Shown here in pieces: positions 60,411-60,439 of a DNA stretch of 60,439 bases. The stretch covers positions 29,710 to 90,148 of the forward strand of contig JAKJFA010000003.1 of the NCBI GenBank assembly GCA_022705135.1. The letters run 5' to 3'. A model generated the notes under the pieces. It was not told the DNA's origin, searched no databases, and saw only the letters and a list, made by a program, of their open reading frames with translations. The position numbers and the translations under genes are program-made. This DNA is from Pseudomonadota bacterium. Lineage in GTDB: Bacteria; Pseudomonadota; Gammaproteobacteria; Burkholderiales; Rhodocyclaceae. The stretch's first letter is position 1. Each line of letters opens with the position of its first letter.

Positions 60411-60439
60411 TCCCCTCGCCCCGCTTGCGGGGAGAGGGG
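60411..60439. repeat. REP-like palindrome at the right edge (partial)
   Basis: CCCCTCGCCCCGC followed by TTGC and GGGGAGAGGGG form an imperfect inverted repeat that runs to the end of the window. It is similar in type to, but not the same as, the CCCTCCCC repeats near 14.3-15.1 kb. Confidence 0.6.

Noticed and set aside
1-60439. tRNA, rRNA, complete insertion sequence or prophage genes
   Set aside because: I scanned the intergenic regions and saw no cloverleaf-like tRNA sequence, rRNA core, transposase, integrase or phage structural gene. Without a covariance-model search a small RNA could still be missed.

Overview
The window reads as chromosomal DNA of a GC-rich betaproteobacterium. The Rnf/Rsx operon with nth, the aat-bpt-pyrD cluster, AcnB-type aconitase, abundant c-di-GMP proteins and the many short intergenic repeats resemble Rhodocyclales-type genomes. 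That placement is an inference from gene content; no rRNA or tRNA gene was seen to confirm it. There is no prophage, no CRISPR array and no complete insertion sequence, but several families of small non-coding repeats are present, and some have entered or extended coding genes.

Layout. 1-13.4 kb, mostly minus strand: the 5' part of a GlcD-like FAD oxidase, rsxABCDGE plus nth (membrane electron transport to ferredoxin/SoxR), a CheX-like protein, a plus-strand panE-like reductase, then pyrD, bpt, aat (N-end rule), an NlpC/P60 hydrolase and an unknown membrane protein. 13.4-23 kb: small accessory genes (PIN toxin-like, DUF559 endonuclease-like) set among repeats, dusC with a repeat-derived N-terminus, a TrmB-like methyltransferase, a paraoxonase-like propeller, an alpha/beta hydrolase, and a STAS / metallo-beta-lactamase / RsbW-like module flanking a collapsed fecR-ompA pair. 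23-29 kb: acnB broken by a frameshift, a VIT1-like transporter, a glyoxalase-fold protein, a PCD/DCoH enzyme and an MFS transporter.

28.8-39.1 kb is the first accessory block. Two alpha/beta hydrolases are followed by a sigma-54 activator (31250-32740), a near-consensus sigma-54 promoter (32884-32899) and a five-gene operon: an unknown protein, an HD-GYP phosphodiesterase, a cytoplasmic hydrolase, an exported 830-residue protein with two alpha/beta-hydrolase domains in tandem, and an exported single-domain paralogue. It ends at a strong terminator (39110-39142). 39.1-48.1 kb holds membrane proteins (one with a small mobile repeat inserted in frame), a BNR sialidase-like protein, GAF-GAF-HD-GYP and PAS-GGDEF-EAL signalling proteins, a BamE-like lipoprotein and an acyltransferase.

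48.1-60.3 kb is the second accessory block. A MalT/LAL-type LuxR regulator diverges, across a perfect palindrome (50755-50774), from a flavodoxin-like reductase, a class-I-type CoA-transferase, a double-MaoC protein, an orphan branched-chain-type binding protein, twin MetX-like hydrolases, a PAS histidine kinase and one more alpha/beta hydrolase on the other strand. Both blocks carry MetX-fold hydrolases, exported in the first and cytoplasmic in the second. My best reading is two regulated modules that take up and break down an unidentified ester, lactone or acyl compound via a CoA thioester; the substrate cannot be told from sequence.
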